A stretch of 64,000 nucleotides of DNA from JAMWDF01 sp964645405. Lineage in GTDB: Bacteria; Ratteibacteria; UBA8468; B48-G9; DSTR01. Below, one piece after another: positions 61,433-64,000 of this stretch. The stretch covers positions 62,001 through 126,000 of the forward strand of contig CAZYCA010000034.1 in NCBI GenBank assembly GCA_964645405.1, given 5' to 3'. A program made the translations under genes and the position numbers. The notes beneath the pieces are model-generated. The model was not told the DNA's origin. It ran no database searches and saw only the letters and a list, made by a program, of their open reading frames with translations. Numbering within the stretch: the first letter of the stretch is position 1; every line of letters begins with the position of its first letter.

Positions 61433-62898
61433 AGACCCCCCTTTTCTCTGACCAGCGTTTTACAGGCTTTCTCTATCACTTTCCCTAACTCTTTCTCTGT
61501 CTCTTCTGAGATACCACAAACATGCTCCTGTTGAAGAATCTCTTCGGCAATCTCCTTGGCTTTTTTCACAGCGCTTTTCCCGGAACCAGCCAGCCAGCAA
61601 TTCAACGTTTCCCGGGAAAAAATTTGGGGTTGCCAGTGTTCCTTCCGGTAGAAACTCACTGTATGCTGGCTACCAGCAAAAAAACCACCTGGCCCTGTTT
61701 CCTTGATTAGTTCCAGAGCCAGTGTTTCTTCATTCACAGCAAATCCCTGTGCCATCCTCTTGAGGGCACCGGCATATTCATTGTCAACAACCAGCTGTAC
61801 TGGCGAATTCATTTCTGCTCCGGAAAGAAGTCCAAAACATTCTATGCCGGCTGAACCAGCAAGCAGAGCAGGAATGGTATTGAAAGAAGCCTGCAGTCCT
61901 GCCTCCACCCCGGGTTCCTTAGCATCCGGATAGACAGCACTCGCCCATAAACCTGCATTTAACCTTCTGGCTATCTGTCCCATAGCAAGTATGACAAGTG
62001 CCCGTTCTGGTCTCCCAAAAGGAAACATACCTGTCTTCATATCCAGCACAGAGGAGTTAGTCTGCAACCATAATTTTCTCAGGTTATAGCAGTAACGGTA
62101 AAGAAGGCTGACAAAAAGAGATTCCGCTAAATCAAGACTCACCACAGAAGCTAAAGTCGCCGGTGCAGAACCACCAGCAGAGTGCATAAACCCGATTCCC
62201 GCCAGAAGTCCTTTTTTCCAGAACTGGACAAAGATTTCTGCTTCCACCGAAGCAAATCTTAAAGGGGAAACCAGTTCTACTTCCGCAAAGGTCCTTTTCC
62301 GTAGCGACTCCTTTTTTTCAGCAGCAACAATTTCACCCATCTCCAGAATATAAGGTATAAGTTCTACACTGCGGACTTCTCCGCAGCCGCTGGGTTTGGT
62401 ACTGGCATATTTCCAGGCTAAAAGTCTCATGTAAAGAGGCCCCAAAACTGCCGGTACATCTGCAGGCACTCCCATAGCCCCTAAACGGTCAATATTCTGC
62501 AGAGCATCACCCAGTCGGGTCATCTCCGCCACTGTATTCAGGGTATGGGGCTGTATTTCTCCTTTGAGGTTCAGGTAGTACTGAGGATAGGTCCCGGAAG
62601 TTACTTCCAGTCCGTTGTTTCTGCTGCGGCGCTCTCCCCAGGGGAAAAGGCAGGATGTTTCCAATCCTTCCACTCCATCGTACTGTGGTGTGGAAGTGGC
62701 TACCAGCTCTTCCATGACCTTTTCCGGGAAACAAACAGGTTTATCTTTTCTTTCCAGTCTGGCTCCATGGGAAACAAGAAGGTCAATCAGAACTTCATTT
62801 TCCACCAGCACGCCAATCTCTGAAAGAATTCTCAGGGCATTCCGGTAGATTTTATCTTCTTCCTCACGGGTTAAAATTTCTTTTTCCCAGGGAATCAC
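61429..62898 (-). CDS. MttB-family (trimethylamine methyltransferase-like) enzyme
   Basis: 489 residues. MttB superfamily marks: ILSEIGVLVENEVLIDLLVSHG at the N-terminus, GLEVTSGTYPQYYLN, LGAMGVPADVPAVLGPLYM, IGFMHSAGGSAPATLAS, and ECFGLLSGAEMNSPVQLVVD where pyrrolysine enzymes differ. The frame has no internal TAG, so it is a non-pyrrolysine member, like MtgB (glycine betaine) or proline-betaine and carnitine demethylases. Transfers a methyl group from a quaternary amine to a corrinoid protein; none is encoded nearby. Placed between creatininase and fucosidase genes. Confidence 0.9.
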   Translation of the reverse strand: MIPWEKEILTREEEDKIYRNALRILSEIGVLVENEVLIDLLVSHGARLERKDKPVCFPEKVMEELVATSTPQYDGVEGLETSCLFPWGERRSRNNGLEVTSGTYPQYYLNLKGEIQPHTLNTVAEMTRLGDALQNIDRLGAMGVPADVPAVLGPLYMRLLAWKYASTKPSGCGEVRSVELIPYILEMGEIVAAEKKESLRKRTFAEVELVSPLRFASVEAEIFVQFWKKGLLAGIGFMHSAGGSAPATLASVVSLDLAESLFVSLLYRYCYNLRKLWLQTNSSVLDMKTGMFPFGRPERALVILAMGQIARRLNAGLWASAVYPDAKEPGVEAGLQASFNTIPALLAGSAGIECFGLLSGAEMNSPVQLVVDNEYAGALKRMAQGFAVNEETLALELIKETGPGGFFAGSQHTVSFYRKEHWQPQIFSRETLNCWLAGSGKSAVKKAKEIAEEILQQEHVCGISEETEKELGKVIEKACKTLVREKGGL

Positions 62899-62911
62899 TA
62901 TTTGTCCTTTC

Positions 62912-63766
62912 TTAAAAAATTGCTTTCCGAACAGGTGTCACCCGGAATTTTTGTTTCCTTTTCCGGTGGATCATCTGGTTAACCAGTTTGCACCCGTTGG
63001 CTACCAGTTCCCGGACAAGCTTTTCTCCCAGAAGGCGGCTTGCCTGGAAAGGGTCCCCCATCACACCAATTTTTATCTCCGGCCTCTGCGTGACGAAAGG
63101 AGCCACCCAGGAAAGGTCCAGATTTTTTTCCACCAGTTGATACCAGTCCGGGTCCTGCCTCATTTTCTTAACAATACCGGGTTTATCCAGTGTTCTCCGG
63201 TTAAGATGAACACTTTCCGGGGCCAGAACCATCATCAGAGAAGTCTCAAACATACCCGCATGGAAATCTCCCTTCTGTCTGCACTGTTTTGCCCAGTTGT
63301 CTGACAATTCCCAGACCGGAACCACAGCCAGAAGACAATCAGAAAAATGCGGACGCCTGTGAAAATAAAGATGTTTGAAGTTCATCAGGGCCTGATAGTT
63401 TTCGCTTCCACCATGTCCGAGAAGAAAAATGACATTAAGTATACCCTGGTGAAAAAGAGAATCGGCTATGTCACAGAGAAGCGGAACGACTGTTTCCGGG
63501 TAAACATTAATGGTTCCCGGAAGAGTCCCCCCTGAGAACATATAGGGAAAAAGGGGGGCTACCAGACACTCACTTTTTTTCGCTATCCTGACAGCTATCT
63601 GCCAGGCAAGATGACAGTCAGTAAAAGTACTCAGGTGGTAACCATGCTGCTCCACTACTCCGAGAGGAACAATCACCGTGCGACAGCCTGAGTGGATTAA
63701 TTGCCGTATTTGCTCCACTGTCAGTTCCTGCCAGAGATACGGTCGAGGTATCTTTTTCCCTGCCAT
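62912..63766 (-). CDS. Creatininase-family amidohydrolase
   Basis: 284 residues from ATG 63766 (AAGGGGG upstream; GTG 63772 less likely). Metal ligands of the creatinine amidohydrolase fold: Glu and His in PLGVVEQHGYHLS, Asp in FTDCHLA, His in LLGHGGSENYQAL, Glu in GDFHAGMFETSLMM. The GGTLPGTINV loop is typical. The family splits cyclic or linear amides (creatinine, pterin precursors, mycofactocin peptide). Next to the MttB-like gene, a substrate such as a methylated amine derivative is possible; inference. Confidence 0.9.
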   Translation of the reverse strand: MAGKKIPRPYLWQELTVEQIRQLIHSGCRTVIVPLGVVEQHGYHLSTFTDCHLAWQIAVRIAKKSECLVAPLFPYMFSGGTLPGTINVYPETVVPLLCDIADSLFHQGILNVIFLLGHGGSENYQALMNFKHLYFHRRPHFSDCLLAVVPVWELSDNWAKQCRQKGDFHAGMFETSLMMVLAPESVHLNRRTLDKPGIVKKMRQDPDWYQLVEKNLDLSWVAPFVTQRPEIKIGVMGDPFQASRLLGEKLVRELVANGCKLVNQMIHRKRKQKFRVTPVRKAIF

Positions 63767-63782
63767 CTCCACCCCCTTAATG

Positions 63783-64000
63783 TTATTTTTTCTTCTGGAA
63801 AGCTGCTGCCAGAGAAGGATTCTTTATTTCCCCCAGGTAAAGAGCCATTCCTTTTTCCAGTCCGGGATTACTCCGGCAGGCTTTTTCTCCCTGTTTCACC
63901 AGTAATTGAAGATAAGGAAAACTGGCGTAGGAAAGAGCACAGGTAGATGTTCTGGGTACTACTCCGGGTATATTGGGAACACAGTAGTGCACTATTCCTT
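63783..64000 (-). CDS. ald: Alanine dehydrogenase (C-terminal part)
   Basis: C-terminal 71 codons of a gene cut by the right edge. GIVHYCVPNIPGVVPRTST followed by ALSYASFPYLQLL and GLEKGMALYLGEI is the closing part of NAD-dependent alanine dehydrogenase, including the NIPG-PRTST segment near the NAD site. Makes pyruvate and ammonia from alanine or the reverse. Ends 16 bases before the creatininase gene and is the first visible gene of that operon. Confidence 0.88.
   Translation of the reverse strand, partial: GIVHYCVPNIPGVVPRTSTCALSYASFPYLQLLVKQGEKACRSNPGLEKGMALYLGEIKNPSLAAAFQKKK

Noticed and set aside
61429..62898. Pyrrolysine-containing MttB
   Set aside because: The reading frame is open over its whole length with no internal TAG, so it is a non-pyrrolysine member.
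1..64000. CRISPR arrays, insertion sequences, prophage, tRNA or rRNA genes
   Set aside because: No regular direct repeats, transposase, integrase or phage genes, and no tRNA T-loop or rRNA sequence were seen on reading the window.

Overview
The window is one bacterial chromosomal stretch (GC in the mid-40s percent by eye, standard code, dense and mostly co-oriented gene strings). It encodes outer-membrane beta-barrels, LolA-like and lipoprotein-type periplasmic proteins and many signal peptides, so the cell is diderm. Two H-X9-DG pseudopilins, secreted glycoside hydrolases, a GntR/LacI hybrid regulator, a ThuA-like protein, a sulfatase relic, MttB-like and UroD-like methyltransferases and a FAD_oxidored-type enzyme together resemble uncultured PVC-related or neighbouring candidate phyla (Lentisphaerota/Omnitrophota-like). 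That placement is inference; no rRNA or tRNA gene was found to test it.

Left part, minus strand (1-8664): a consensus promoter at 8636-8664 precedes two pseudopilins, a very large secreted glycosidase, a GntR/LacI regulator with its own promoter, a ThuA-like secreted protein, two QueG-like iron-sulfur proteins and the start of a GlcD-like FAD oxidase. This reads as one carbohydrate/organic-acid catabolic locus. Plus strand 8757-12275 is the housekeeping lepA-hemW pair and a membrane protein. At 12664-16790 a FAD-dependent oxidoreductase is followed by two paralogous beta-propellers. At 16778-19730 lie a SYLF protein and a patatin fused to POTRA and beta-barrel domains (type Vd-like). At 19811-22396 a Gfo/Idh/MocA dehydrogenase, nitrilase-fold amidohydrolase and PHP hydrolase form an operon. 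At 22393-25515 are two more secreted carbohydrate-locus proteins.

Middle part (25.7-44.3 kb): a small membrane protein, a UspA/membrane-protein pair, a ZIP transporter, the phosphate pair Pit plus PhoU-like DUF47, and a string in which V/A-ATPase subunits F and A are followed by a GH2 enzyme and two GT39-like membrane glycosyltransferases rather than by other ATPase subunits. A decayed sugar-binding-like gene lies next to the ATPase genes. Then comes a zinc/manganese uptake operon (small Cys/His membrane protein, His-rich porin, binding protein, ATPase, permease) and a TlpA/CcmH-like fusion with an ABC-2 exporter.

Right part (44.5-64 kb): a broken sulfatase, a UroD-like methyltransferase, and, from a divergent consensus promoter, an operon of acyl-CoA/AMP ligase, MMPL-type RND exporter, LolA-like periplasmic protein and DUF1302-like barrel, which together could move a lipid across the envelope. 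A GH31 alpha-glycosidase follows. The minus strand then carries a tightly overlapping operon (DUF1318 lipoprotein, 2-oxoacid:ferredoxin oxidoreductase alpha and beta, DUF1614, RadC, short pyruvate kinase) and, upstream of it, alanine dehydrogenase (partial), creatininase, MttB-like methyltransferase and alpha-L-fucosidase.

Promoters of plain sigma70 type (TTGACA/TAAAAT-like, 16-18 bp spacers) are easy to see. They fix several start codons and suggest that some messages are leaderless. I recognised no strong intrinsic terminators, CRISPR arrays, insertion sequences, tRNAs or rRNAs.
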